A stretch of 64,000 nucleotides of DNA from Gammaproteobacteria bacterium. Its GTDB lineage: Bacteria > Pseudomonadota > Gammaproteobacteria > Burkholderiales > Burkholderiaceae_C. The notes below the pieces were generated by a model. That model was not told where the DNA came from. It searched no databases and was given only the letters and a program-made list of their open reading frames with translations. Each line of letters opens with the position of its first letter. The stretch's first letter is position 1. The stretch covers positions 1 to 64,000 of the forward strand of contig JAHJWB010000019.1 in the NCBI GenBank assembly GCA_018828125.1, in the 5' to 3' direction. The position numbers and the translations under genes are program-made. Shown in pieces: positions 17,701 to 26,033 of this stretch.

Positions 17701-19681
17701 TGAACACTTGCCTTCAGTGGTTGAAGGTGACCCAACCCGGTTGCGGCAGGTCCTTTCCAACCTGGTCAGCAATGCCATCAAGTTCACTACACAGGGGACG
17801 GTGACGATTGCGGTGGAGCGTTTACCCAGTGCGGGTCCAAACGATCTAAGGGCATGGCTGAAATTCTCTGTAGCTGACACGGGAGAAGGAATCTCTGAAC
17901 GCGCACTGCAAAACCTATTCAAGCCATTCGCCCAAGCAGATAGCTCCACCACACGCCGTTTCGGAGGGACGGGTTTGGGGCTGTCTATCGTCAAGCGCTT
18001 GAGTCAGTTGATGGGGGGAGATGTGGGTGTAGAGAGTGCGCCGGGGGTTGGTAGCACCTTCTGGGCCCAGCTACCGTTCACCATCCTCGATGAAGCGCTC
18101 TCGGCAGCCCATCCAGCCGCCCAACACGATCCGCTCAACGTGTTTGTGGCCGATGACAATGAGATCGACCTGGAGGGCTTGGTCAGGATGTGTCAGGCTT
18201 TTGGATGGCGCACGACGGCTGTTCCTTCAGGTCGCGAACTTCTGCACCGGCTGGAAACAATAAAAGACACTCGCCAGAAACTGCCTGACGCGCTGGTAGT
18301 GGATTGGAAAATGCCTGGGTTGGATGGTATTGAGACACTCAACGCCTTGGCTGAACGATGGGGGCCTTCTGCCATGCCGGCGACTCTTGTGGTTTCGGCC
18401 CATGAGAGAGACTCAGTTGCACGCAATGATCACAGCGGCGTGGTCAACCATATCCTGACCAAGCCGGTGAATCCCTCTACGTTATTCAATGCTATCAACG
18501 CCTCCGTTGCTGCACATACCGGCAACCACAACCAAGTTCTTGCCTCTACGCGGTTGGAATCCATGCGCGGCCACTGGCTTCATGGCATGCGTATCCTGTT
18601 AGTGGATGACAGCGAGATCAACCTCGAAGTGGCCCGAAGGCTTCTCGAAAAAGAAGGCGCCAGCGTAGAAGTCGCAACTAATGGCCGGGAAGCGCTGGAT
18701 TTGCTTCAGAGTGATGGGGGCCAGGGCAACTCGTTCGATGCGGTTCTTATGGATGTTCATATGCCAGTGATGGACGGCTATGAGGCCACTTCGCTTGCGC
18801 GTAGCCAACTCGGGCTCACCGAACTCCCGATCATCGCGCTGACAGCGGGTGCGCTTGCTGAAGAGAAGCAACGTGCAGATGCGGTGGGCATGACTGCCTT
18901 CCTCACCAAGCCTCTTGATCCCGCCTTGCTGGCGCACACCGTGCACATGCATGTGAATAAAGCCCGGGGGAACACCGCGGTGTACGAAAGCGCAGAAGCT
19001 ACAAAGGCTTCACACGCTCAAACGGATTGGCCAGAGATAGAGGGCATCAGCGCATCAGTCGCGAGCAAACTGCTGCAAGGCGACCCAGTCCTTTTCGCAG
19101 ACTTGCTGCGACGCTTTGTCAAGGACTATGGCAGAGCTGACTTCGTCCTTTCGCCAGGTCACACCGCCGATCAGCGCAGGGAGTTTGTGGCGCGCGTTCA
19201 TAAGCTGCGCGGGTCTGCAGGCATGCTTGGCGCCGTCGCGTTGCACTCCATTGCAAGCAGCCTAGAAAATACGCTGCGTCGTCTCGATACAGAGTCGGAA
19301 AAACATGACGAATTCACATCCTCCGCAGCAATGCTGATCGCGTCGCTAAATGGTGCATTGCGTGAACTGGTTTCGGCCTCCTCGTCAGTGACAGATGTAC
19401 CAGCCAACCAGCACCATTCAGTCGCGGGCGAGGACCTCGGCTCAGTCCAGATCCCACCTATCGAACAGCTGGATGCTGCACAGGCACAGAGGCTCTTCAA
19501 TTTTCTTCAGTTACTTAGCAGGCAGGATCTCGCTGCCATGGAACAAGTGGATACCCTGGCATCCGATTTGACTGCACTACTTGGTTCACAGAATTTTGTC
19601 CTTATTCGGGAGGCCATTTCTGCCCTGGACTTTGCTGCGGCCACACAAATGCTGGTAGCCCGTCTGCCTGATAGACAGTAG
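14702..19681 (+). CDS. CHASE-PAS hybrid histidine kinase with two receivers and Hpt
   Basis: 1659 aa from the ATG at 14702, which has GAAGG about 12 nt upstream and starts just before TM1; a start at 14642 in the same frame is possible. Order: TM1 (about 11-31), CHASE sensor (about 55-290), TM2 (about 310-331), PAS (345-460), PAS (490-605), PAS (615-735), PAS (745-880), HisKA with H907 (MSHEIRTPMN), ATPase (N box 1010-1030; G boxes DTGEGI and GGTGLGLS), REC1 (D1201, in VVDWKMPG), REC2 (D1351, in LMDVHMPV), Hpt with H1500 (VHKLRGSAGMLG). REC1 has an unusual W after the acceptor Asp. It is a membrane sensor with a full internal phosphorelay. Partners are probably the REC proteins on either side. 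Confidence 0.92.
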   Translation: MDTKKLSRSPFVWMVATFLMAAAISGVLALQQTESNRHSAQKAFEAQAEDIVVRLQQRIRLYEYGLRGARAAVVTAGENGINSKLFRQYSETRDFTEEFPGARGFGFIRRVPRTKTDAYLQARQADGISDFSIRSLNEYSDERFVIEYIEPIERNRVARGLDIGSEANRRQAAISALQTGKATITGPITLVQSSGDPQRSVLFLLPVYRSGVTPSDIDQREALGFGWTYAPLALSEVLADFGMAQLQYDLAITDVSNPSQQDTVFDSKRSGASGQSVITQMLEREIYGRLWRFDLIARPGFVAGLGQFSGRAVFTVGLGVSLLISLLVGALRAGKERKRKALVQQAQLATIVESSADAIVGETAQGKVIIWNPAAEHLFGFTKAEALGQEMSERMTVAEDAQKEERLFNKVMSTGESEPIDITLLAKSGRQVPVSVTASAIRGERGQIIGVARFMRDIRDRQAAEKAMADMAASLEKQVVARTAELETARHDLQTVLDSVPSMIGYWDKNLLNRVANRAYGDWFGVDPANLQGRHMQDLLGEKLFELNRPYIEGALTGEKQRFERTIPRVDGSGMRHSLANYLPDVVGGEVRGFYVIVHDVTEVVVSRQAIAHERERLQHIIEGTNVGTWEWNVQTGELVINERWAEIIGYSREELSPATIDTWKAHVHPEDLPGAQALLSQHFDEVQPQYQSVIRMRHKLGHWVWVQSRGKVYTRASDGQPEWMYGTHHDITATKEAEAQLQEAVAILRGVLNAATQQSIIATDADGTITLFNTGAEHMLGYGANELVGKSTPAPLHLREEVEAYGLELTRRYGMPIHGFRVFVHEAERLGHETREWTYVRKDGHQLRVQLSVNTIRDLQGNMLGYLGIAQDMTERHRRDTELRHAKAAAEKASIAKSMFLANMSHEIRTPMNAVLGVAHLLVDTPLNDDQRLLLSKLQIAGRSLLGIINDVLDISKIEAGEMTTESVAFAPSDLVAELIQLYSAQAESKGIQLQAKALEHLPSVVEGDPTRLRQVLSNLVSNAIKFTTQGTVTIAVERLPSAGPNDLRAWLKFSVADTGEGISERALQNLFKPFAQADSSTTRRFGGTGLGLSIVKRLSQLMGGDVGVESAPGVGSTFWAQLPFTILDEALSAAHPAAQHDPLNVFVADDNEIDLEGLVRMCQAFGWRTTAVPSGRELLHRLETIKDTRQKLPDALVVDWKMPGLDGIETLNALAERWGPSAMPATLVVSAHERDSVARNDHSGVVNHILTKPVNPSTLFNAINASVAAHTGNHNQVLASTRLESMRGHWLHGMRILLVDDSEINLEVARRLLEKEGASVEVATNGREALDLLQSDGGQGNSFDAVLMDVHMPVMDGYEATSLARSQLGLTELPIIALTAGALAEEKQRADAVGMTAFLTKPLDPALLAHTVHMHVNKARGNTAVYESAEATKASHAQTDWPEIEGISASVASKLLQGDPVLFADLLRRFVKDYGRADFVLSPGHTADQRREFVARVHKLRGSAGMLGAVALHSIASSLENTLRRLDTESEKHDEFTSSAAMLIASLNGALRELVSASSSVTDVPANQHHSVAGEDLGSVQIPPIEQLDAAQAQRLFNFLQLLSRQDLAAMEQVDTLASDLTALLGSQNFVLIREAISALDFAAATQMLVARLPDRQ

Positions 19682-19772
19682 CGATCTCCGAAGAGATGCG
19701 AACTTCTACGACACAAAATCGGCACTGGGTGCAGAATGGCCAAGTGACCCAACTATTCATCACTGCTCCGCG

Positions 19773-20762
19773 ATGCCGCATACGCTAGAGACCGACCGCG
19801 CCAACCTACTGATCGTGGATGATGACGTCACTGTCATACAGGTGTTAGCCAAGGCACTGGCGGGTGTTGGCAGTGTCCGGTACGCCCTCAATGGCGCCGA
19901 CGCTCTGCGTCTGGCAGAGAGTGACCCGCCCGACGTAGTTCTTTTGGATGCTCACATGCCAGGCATGTCCGGCTTCGAGGTGCTAGAGGCAATGCGTTCA
20001 AAATCGACTCTAGAAGACATTCCTGCCATTTTCATCACCAGCGACAGCAGCCAGGGTATGGAAGAGGAAGGATTGGCCAAAGGAGCCGCCGATTTCATTG
20101 CCAAGCCTTTCCATCCGGCCATCGTTGCTGCGCGCGTGAAAACCCAGCTGCGACTCAAGCTTGCGCTCGACAAATTGCGGCAGTTATCCTCCACCGACGC
20201 GCTGACAGGTGTCGCCAACCGGCGGGCACTGGATGAAACCCTTCTGCAAGAGTGCAAACGTGCTCAGCGTAGCAAGAATCCCCTTTCGCTGCTTTTGCTG
20301 GACGTGGACCATTTCAAGACCTTCAACGACACCTACGGCCATGGTGCAGGAGATAAGGCCCTGGTCGCGGTCGCAAATGCCATGTTGGAGGCCACCAACC
20401 GTCCAGCTGACCTTGTTGCCCGGTATGGTGGAGAGGAATTCTCTGTCGTGCTCCCAGGCACAGGCGAGTCGGGGGCGTTAGCAGTTGCAACCAAGTTGGC
20501 GCAAAAAATTCGTGAAAAGCAGGTTCCGCACTCGGGCTCTCTGTCGGGACTGCTCACCGTTTCGATTGGCATTGCCTCCTTCGACCCCAACTCCAGTGAA
20601 TGGGATGAATCAACTGAAAGCTTTCGCGGCAATGCTTCGGGTGCGGCGGCTCACGATGTCGCAAGCGCGTTGCTCGAAGCTGCTGATCAGGCGTTGTATT
20701 CAGCCAAACAGACTGGACGGTCTAAAGCTGTGCTCGGACAACTGCACCGTGCTACTTCTTAG
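19773..20762 (+). CDS. Response regulator diguanylate cyclase (REC-GGDEF)
   Basis: 329 aa. REC at about 10-125 with D59 (VVLLDAHMP) and a KPF motif. GGDEF at about 140-325 with the active GGEEF motif (219-223) and an RPAD inhibitory site five residues upstream, so it should make c-di-GMP under product feedback. The C-terminal domain has a small insertion (Ser/Glu-rich, about 275-300). It lies 91 nt downstream of the hybrid kinase in the same direction and is the best candidate for its cognate output, similar in logic to PleD/WspR-type cyclases. Confidence 0.92.
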   Translation: MPHTLETDRANLLIVDDDVTVIQVLAKALAGVGSVRYALNGADALRLAESDPPDVVLLDAHMPGMSGFEVLEAMRSKSTLEDIPAIFITSDSSQGMEEEGLAKGAADFIAKPFHPAIVAARVKTQLRLKLALDKLRQLSSTDALTGVANRRALDETLLQECKRAQRSKNPLSLLLLDVDHFKTFNDTYGHGAGDKALVAVANAMLEATNRPADLVARYGGEEFSVVLPGTGESGALAVATKLAQKIREKQVPHSGSLSGLLTVSIGIASFDPNSSEWDESTESFRGNASGAAAHDVASALLEAADQALYSAKQTGRSKAVLGQLHRATS

Positions 20763-20797
20763 CTAGCCTGACAGATGAAGATAGGCGATTGGAGATT

Positions 20798-21421
20798 TCA
20801 AATTTCTGTTTGCTCTGAAAGCTCCAAAGCGTCATCGACTTCTATGCCCAGGTAACGGACAGTTGACTCTATCTTGGAGTGACCCAGGAGTAGCTGGACT
20901 GCGCGTAGGTTCTTCGTTCTGCGGTAAATGAGCGTAGCCTTGGTGCGTCGCATGGAGTGCGTTCCATACTCTGCTGGATCCAAACCAAGCTGCAACACCC
21001 AGCGCTCAAGAATTCTGGCGTACTGACGCGTCCCGAGATGAGGCGACTTGTGAAGTCGGCTTGGAAAGATAAAATCTTCTGATTTCAGCTTGGCGGTCTT
21101 GATCCATTGCAGAAGCGCTTCACGAGTGGTCGTCGTTATCTCGAACTGGACGGGGTGATGAGTTTTGTGCTGCATGACCGTTGCTCGTGAAGCGACTTGG
21201 TCGCCATGGCAAACATCGCGGACCTTCAGGGCGACCAAGTCGCATCCGCGTAGCTTGCTGTCTATTCCCAGATTGAAGAGCGCAAGCTCGCGCACCCGGC
21301 TCTCCATCTGGAGGCGCACGCGCAGCGCCCAGATGTCTTTGGGCTTGAAGGGCGCTTTCTGACCAACGATCTTTCCCTTGTTCCAGGGCTCTCGATGAAC
21401 GGCGGCTGTATCGGATTGCAT
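20798..21421 (-). CDS. Short tyrosine recombinase (FimB/FimE-sized integrase)
   Basis: A 207-aa catalytic-domain-only tyrosine recombinase. The active-site residues can be read as R58 (LRGCDL), K86 (QHKTHH), H155 and R158 (THSMRR), H181 (LLGHSK) and Y190 (VRYLG). It lacks an N-terminal core-binding domain, as in the fimbrial-switch recombinases FimB and FimE. It converges on the diguanylate cyclase gene (36 nt) and borders the accessory block that includes the Gabija-like operon. It may be the integrase of that block or a standing phase-variation enzyme; no inverted-repeat switch was seen nearby. Confidence 0.88.
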   Translation of the reverse strand: MQSDTAAVHREPWNKGKIVGQKAPFKPKDIWALRVRLQMESRVRELALFNLGIDSKLRGCDLVALKVRDVCHGDQVASRATVMQHKTHHPVQFEITTTTREALLQWIKTAKLKSEDFIFPSRLHKSPHLGTRQYARILERWVLQLGLDPAEYGTHSMRRTKATLIYRRTKNLRAVQLLLGHSKIESTVRYLGIEVDDALELSEQTEI

Positions 21422-21728
21422 GATGGTCTCCCATCTAGTGGTGGGACAAAGACCATGCGCCTTCTAAATGCAGTTGTCCACGAGTGACCACGGCAGCGGT
21501 GTCAGTTCTTGCGGTTCAGATAAACGCCCGGTGATGTTCTTCACTGTCTGCTCTCGATCACAGCAGTCGTTCAACGACTGCGTGTTGAGCGACAGCAAGC
21601 AGCCTGTAACGGCCATCCCGGACGTCGCTTCTGCAGCGATTGCTGTCCTCCGCGTCTTGAAGCCGGACTCACGCTCTGGGATCTGAAGCAGTCATAGGGT
21701 CACGGGTCGAAGATTCAACCGCCGAAGG
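21422..21728. other. 307-bp intergenic region with degenerate repeat
   Basis: There is no gene. Bases about 21561-21610 carry a copy of the degenerate intergenic element (CAGCAGTCGTTCAACG ... GACAGCAAGCAGCCTG) also found near 9461 and 28649. A TTCTGCAGCGATTGC string near 21630 also occurs near 9531. No terminator or attachment site was recognised. Confidence 0.45.
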
Positions 21729-23486
21729 CTACACCTTAAAGCAATGATCAGCGCCGAACAGCGCCTGCATCCGCGCAGTTTTCGCCGCGGATGCCTTGCC
21801 CATGTCGATCACAGCGAGCCTCTTTCGCGCCCTAGAGCAGCAGACGTAGAAGACATTGCGAGAGCGGTTCGCACGTTCCGGGTTCGCCGCGTCGTCGGCT
21901 CCGGACAGGTACTTGTCGAATGAATAGAAGTTCCACGCAGCGCCGGAATCGTCCAGCACCACCAACACGGTCTCGAACTCGTCACCCTTCACCCCATGCT
22001 TCGTTGCGAAAGGCGTGTTGGTCAAGAAGAACCGAGCGAATGCAGCGACCTGTGCGTAGGGAAGCGCCAAGAGTACCGCGTACAGCTTCGCGTCCGCCTG
22101 CTCTCGCTCTTGCGCGGTTTCATCCATCTCCGCGGTGAGGATGGGTTGGTTGTTCCCGAGGCGGATGCTCAGGTCATCGGTCAGCGGGAAGAGCTGACGA
22201 TCTCGAATCGTCTCCAGAACCTCCCGGACAGTGCCCGCGCCGCGCTTGTCGATCAGCGTGTTCAGCGCGTCGCGGACGCCTGACTTCGCGGCGCGACTGG
22301 CAAGCCGGTGACCCGCGCCATGAAGCCTGCCGAGCGTCTCGCCGATTTGTCCCTTCTCCCAAGCCTGCGCCAGCGGCTCCACCTTCTCCAGAAAGAAGGC
22401 GATCCGCCGATCGGAACCATCGGTGAGGGCATCTTTGGCGAAGCCGCCTCGATCCGCAAAAGCCTGCAAAAGGTCAGCGAAGCCGGCCTTGCGGGCAATC
22501 AGCCTGTGGGTGAGGTAGAGCTCACGCGTGCCGTGGTCAGCCAGGTTCCAGGCCAAGGTGCCAGTCAGCAGCTCTCGTGCGCGCTGAAGGCCAGCTTCAT
22601 CCGCCGCACCCTCGACTCGGATGTACGCGGCATCGCCTTGTACGTTCATGTTGCCCGGGATCTGTGTGATGTCGGTCCGGATCTTGTTCAGTACGTTGAT
22701 GACGCTAAGGGAGCAGCGGCGGTTCTCACGCTTGACGATCACTTCCAGCGGCGCGGCGAGATCCGCCGGCAAGGCGCCGATCCCCTTGTGCTCGCCGTGG
22801 TGATAAATGTTCTGCATCTTGTCGCCGAAGAATCCCAGCACGACCTTGTCACCGACCAAGGGTAGGATTCGGCGAAGCAGGATGTCGACAACCGCCGCGC
22901 TGGTGTCCTGGTACTCATCGACGAAGATGTAGGGGTAGCGGCTCGCCACGATCCGCGCCAGCTTGTCGTACCTGGCATAGGCAATACGGGCGATCGACAG
23001 CAGGTCGTCATGAAAGATCCGACCATCGAGGAACTTTGAGCCTCGGTCCGAATACTTCACCTCGAGCCGGCCATCCACCTTCGCCCGCAGTTCAGCCTGA
23101 TCGACTCGACGCGAGCTTGCCGGCGGTAGCGCCTCGTTGAAATCGAGCAGCGCTTGTCGGAGTGCCTGCTGATGGGGCTGCAGCGTGCTCCAGAGGAAGT
23201 CGTGGATGGTCGAGACCCGCACCAGGCTGTTGCCTTGAATCCGCTCGATCACCTGGTCCTTGGCCACGTTGGTATAGGTGATGCAGGCGATCTGCTGCCC
23301 ATCCCGTTTCAGCCTGTCCGCGATGGGTGGTGCGCACAGCTTCTTGAGGCCCTCGACCAGAGAGTACGTCTTGCCCGCCCCAGCACCGGCGTCCAGCACG
23401 AAGCTTCGGCCGTTGGTGAGGCAATCGGCGATGCGCTCGTCCGCCGTCTTCTCCGGCTGTGCCGCGGCTACTGCTTCGCCAACCAT
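21729..23486 (-). CDS. gajB: UvrD-like helicase, Gabija GajB-type
   Basis: A 585-aa superfamily 1 helicase. Walker A DAGAGAGKT (32-40), then ITYTNVAKDQV (motif Ia), STIHDFLW, Walker B YIFVDEYQDTS (about 190), GDKMQNIY, and near the C-terminus VKGDEFETVLVV (motif V region) and FYVCCSRARKRLAV (motif VI). Its start codon lies inside the end of the upstream ATPase/TOPRIM gene (19-nt overlap), the arrangement expected of Gabija GajA-GajB. In Gabija, GajB works with the GajA nuclease complex in anti-phage defence. It is somewhat longer than the best-known GajB (about 500 aa). An OLD-helicase pair outside strict Gabija remains possible. Confidence 0.8.
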   Translation of the reverse strand: MVGEAVAAAQPEKTADERIADCLTNGRSFVLDAGAGAGKTYSLVEGLKKLCAPPIADRLKRDGQQIACITYTNVAKDQVIERIQGNSLVRVSTIHDFLWSTLQPHQQALRQALLDFNEALPPASSRRVDQAELRAKVDGRLEVKYSDRGSKFLDGRIFHDDLLSIARIAYARYDKLARIVASRYPYIFVDEYQDTSAAVVDILLRRILPLVGDKVVLGFFGDKMQNIYHHGEHKGIGALPADLAAPLEVIVKRENRRCSLSVINVLNKIRTDITQIPGNMNVQGDAAYIRVEGAADEAGLQRARELLTGTLAWNLADHGTRELYLTHRLIARKAGFADLLQAFADRGGFAKDALTDGSDRRIAFFLEKVEPLAQAWEKGQIGETLGRLHGAGHRLASRAAKSGVRDALNTLIDKRGAGTVREVLETIRDRQLFPLTDDLSIRLGNNQPILTAEMDETAQEREQADAKLYAVLLALPYAQVAAFARFFLTNTPFATKHGVKGDEFETVLVVLDDSGAAWNFYSFDKYLSGADDAANPERANRSRNVFYVCCSRARKRLAVIDMGKASAAKTARMQALFGADHCFKV

Positions 23487-25492
23487 TCGAGCCCCTCTCG
23501 GATGTACTTAGGTGTTGCCCAGCCGCTGTTGGCCAGAAGATCAAGCGCGAAGTCGACCTTCGGCAGGCTGATCGCATAGGCGTCAGCGGTCAGAGCCGCG
23601 GCGTCCGCATGGGTGAAGGTGTCGCCGGTGGCGAGCAGCTTGGCCTTGTTAGCGAGCAGCCATGCTGAATTCGCATACACGAAGGCTTCCTCGAAGCTCC
23701 GTGCACAAGGTTGACCAGCGGCTTCCGCGACTTGGTAGGCGACTCGAACGCGGCCGGAGGTCTTCTCTGCTTCACCAGCGGCCATCAGCTTGGGCAGGTC
23801 GGCACTGCCCGGCAGCCACTTCGACAGGGTCGCATTGCCGCTCGCGTGGCCGCTGACGACAGGTGTCTTCTTCTTGGTGGTGCCGTCGATCGAGTCCAGA
23901 TCGGTGATCACGAGCGCTGGCAGCTGCAGGAACTCGATCAGCTTTCGGAAGAGATGCGCGTACGCGCCACCCACCTCCACCGTACAGACATAGGTCGAAG
24001 TGAGCTTGTCGCGAAGTGCGGCTTCGAGTGCCGCGATCAGCCGAGGCAAGAGCATGCGCTCCACCTGCCCTTCGATGAACACGAGCTTGTCGGCAAAGAA
24101 CATGTCGCATCGCGTCGTCGTGAGGTACTTCCGAAGGAACTCCATCGCGGTCTTCTCGGGGTCGGTCTTCGCCGAAGCCTCGAAGGACAGCAAGTCCTTG
24201 ATCTCGACCGTGCCCTTATTGCGCCGGAAGTAGCGAATCGGCGCGAAGCCGCAGTTGGCCGCCATGTGCGACGAGTGCGTGGTGAGCAGCAGCTGCACGC
24301 CAGTCTCGCCGGCCGCGGGTGCAAGGAACTCGCTGACCTTCTGGACGAACACCGCCTGCATCTGGGGATGCATGTGGACTTCCGGCTCCTCGACGACCAC
24401 CAGGTGCACGCGCGGACGGTGCTCAGGGTCTGACTCGACGTCCTCACGGAACGACTTCAAACACAGGACGATGTAGATCAGGTTCTTGAACCCGAGACCG
24501 TTGTAGCGTTCAGGCAGCTCGAAGGCTTGATCGATCGCCGCCGCGGCACCGTCGGCCGGCAATGCCGCAGCGGCGATGGCGGCGTAGTAGACGCGCGTCG
24601 TGTCCTTGAAGAGCCCGTCGGCGCTGAGCTCGGCGCGGACGGTCAGCTTGGGGGACTCGGGGTGGCCGAACTTCGCGAGGCCCTTCATGAGGCCATCGAA
24701 GGCCTTGACGTACTGGGGACCGAGCGCCGTGGACTGCTCTCGCAGCGTCTTCTCAAGCGCCTTGAAGTCGCTGGGCGCATCGACCTTGTACCGACGCTCG
24801 TAGTGGGCGTGGAGCAGCGTAGACAAGCGCGTAGCCTTGCTGCCCTCCTCGCGATCGTCAATGTGGCGCTGCGCACTGACGACATCGATTCGAATCAGCC
24901 GCTGCAGGATGCCGCGGTCGGGCAGCCTCTCGGCTTGGGTGCCGTCAGGGCTCAGCTTGAACTGATCGAGCTTGTAGTGGTCGTGCAGCGTGACGGCAAG
25001 GTAGTCGGCGAAGGACTGGTCATCGTCACGATCTTTCAGGTACGCCTGCGCCAGTTGCTGGGGGTTTGCAGGCCCGAATCGGATCTCGACGGTGACGGTC
25101 GTGGACGCATCCTCCAGGTCCATCAGCAGTTCGCCTGCGAGTGCCAGATCCGGACCGGTGTCGTCGTAGTCGAACTTCAGTTGCAGCGACAAGACCGGCA
25201 GCGCAGGGAATGGCGGCGGCTCAGCCGCTGGAGCACCCGCAGCTGCCGCTGCTGGCGGCCTCAGGACGTGTGTCTCGAACTTCTTGAAGGCGTCACGGCA
25301 GCCAAGGGAGAAGTCGTTGATCGACAGCTGCTTGATCGGCCTTTGCAGGAACGCCAGCATGGCCTCGATGGTCGAGGTCTTGCCGCTGTTGTTGGGGCCC
25401 ACCAGGATCGTCGTGATGCCCGTCGTGTCCAGCCGCATGCGCGCGTCCTGCAGCAGCCGGAAGTTTTTGATGCCTATCTCGCACAGTTTCAT
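23468..25492 (-). CDS. gajA: OLD-family ATPase/TOPRIM nuclease, Gabija GajA-type
   Basis: 674 aa. N-terminal ABC-type ATPase: ITTILVGPNNSGKTST holds Walker A (32-39), and LVVVEEPEVHMHPQMQ is the signature/Walker B region, followed by LLTTHSSHMA. A C-terminal TOPRIM nuclease domain has FIEGQVERMLLP (acidic E...E pair) and VITDLDSIDG (DxD). This is the class 2 OLD layout. With the UvrD-like partner it matches Gabija: GajA cuts DNA and is controlled by nucleotide levels. Its ATG overlaps the stop of an upstream HU-like gene (ATGA). An Ala/Pro-rich insertion (PPAAAAAGAPAAEPPP, about 79-94) is unusual for the family. Defence role is inferred from the pair. Confidence 0.82.
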   Translation of the reverse strand: MKLCEIGIKNFRLLQDARMRLDTTGITTILVGPNNSGKTSTIEAMLAFLQRPIKQLSINDFSLGCRDAFKKFETHVLRPPAAAAAGAPAAEPPPFPALPVLSLQLKFDYDDTGPDLALAGELLMDLEDASTTVTVEIRFGPANPQQLAQAYLKDRDDDQSFADYLAVTLHDHYKLDQFKLSPDGTQAERLPDRGILQRLIRIDVVSAQRHIDDREEGSKATRLSTLLHAHYERRYKVDAPSDFKALEKTLREQSTALGPQYVKAFDGLMKGLAKFGHPESPKLTVRAELSADGLFKDTTRVYYAAIAAAALPADGAAAAIDQAFELPERYNGLGFKNLIYIVLCLKSFREDVESDPEHRPRVHLVVVEEPEVHMHPQMQAVFVQKVSEFLAPAAGETGVQLLLTTHSSHMAANCGFAPIRYFRRNKGTVEIKDLLSFEASAKTDPEKTAMEFLRKYLTTTRCDMFFADKLVFIEGQVERMLLPRLIAALEAALRDKLTSTYVCTVEVGGAYAHLFRKLIEFLQLPALVITDLDSIDGTTKKKTPVVSGHASGNATLSKWLPGSADLPKLMAAGEAEKTSGRVRVAYQVAEAAGQPCARSFEEAFVYANSAWLLANKAKLLATGDTFTHADAAALTADAYAISLPKVDFALDLLANSGWATPKYIREGLEWLAKQ

Positions 25493-25737
25493 GCCCGTTC
25501 TCGCCTTCTCTGATCGTCGCGGGCGCTGCGCACCCCTGCACGACTAAGCCTTGATTGGCGGGTGCGCGCCGCACGCTTGGCGGACTTGAAGGTGCCAAAA
25601 CCCACGAATTGCATGGCATCGCCCTTCTTGACGGCGGTCTGGATGGTGTCGATCAGCGTTTCCAGCACCGCATTGGCTGCAGTCTTGGACAGGTCATTCC
25701 TGGAAGCCAGGATTTCAACAAGTTCTGCGCGGTTCAT
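25489..25737 (-). CDS. HU-like DNA-binding protein with replaced C-terminus
   Basis: 82 aa. Residues 1-57 are a good HU/IHF match (MNRAELVEILASRNDLSKTA; VGFGTFKSAKRAAR). HU would then continue into the DNA-binding arm (TGRNP...), but here the sequence turns into an Arg/Ser-rich tail (QSRLSRAGVRSARDD) and ends after 82 residues with its TGA overlapping the ATG of the GajA-type gene. The arm and final helix are missing, so normal HU function is doubtful. The best explanation is that the defence operon was inserted near 25555-25560 into an HU gene and is now translated through coupling to it. A specialised short HU belonging to the operon is the alternative. Confidence 0.7.
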   Translation of the reverse strand: MNRAELVEILASRNDLSKTAANAVLETLIDTIQTAVKKGDAMQFVGFGTFKSAKRAARTRQSRLSRAGVRSARDDQRRRERA

Positions 25738-25807
25738 GGATGCTCACGTGTCGAGGTTGGAAAGGACCGATTTATAACCCCGCCGCTGACACGGCCCTTG
25801 CTGCGAC

Positions 25808-26026
25808 TCAATGCTGCAGTGCACTTGTTGGCAAAAACTCCACTCCCGTGCGTTCGACCAGTTCCTGGTAGCTGATCGGCCGACCCACCGTCTCCCCCTC
25901 GCGGGTGTCTTGCCAATGCGCCCAAGCTCTTTGGGTGGTCGCGTCGTACACGAGCTCGTACAGATAGGTCGGTACCTTTACCCCGTTGGCGCCAACGCGC
26001 GGCACCGCATCCGTGCAAGCGCTCAC
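25808..26026 (-). pseudogene. 3' fragment of a DNA/RNA non-specific endonuclease gene
   Basis: The 72-residue frame carries the C-terminal part of the NUC1/NucA-type DNA/RNA non-specific endonucleases (VPTYLYELVYDATTQRAWAHW, then ISYQELVERTGVEFLP). The catalytic DRGH region and signal peptide, which lie further N-terminal in the family, are absent. Upstream sequence instead belongs to a gloA remnant on the other strand, so the break is near 26025-26035. The fragment cannot be an active nuclease. Confidence 0.7.
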
Positions 26027-26033
26027 CCCTTCT

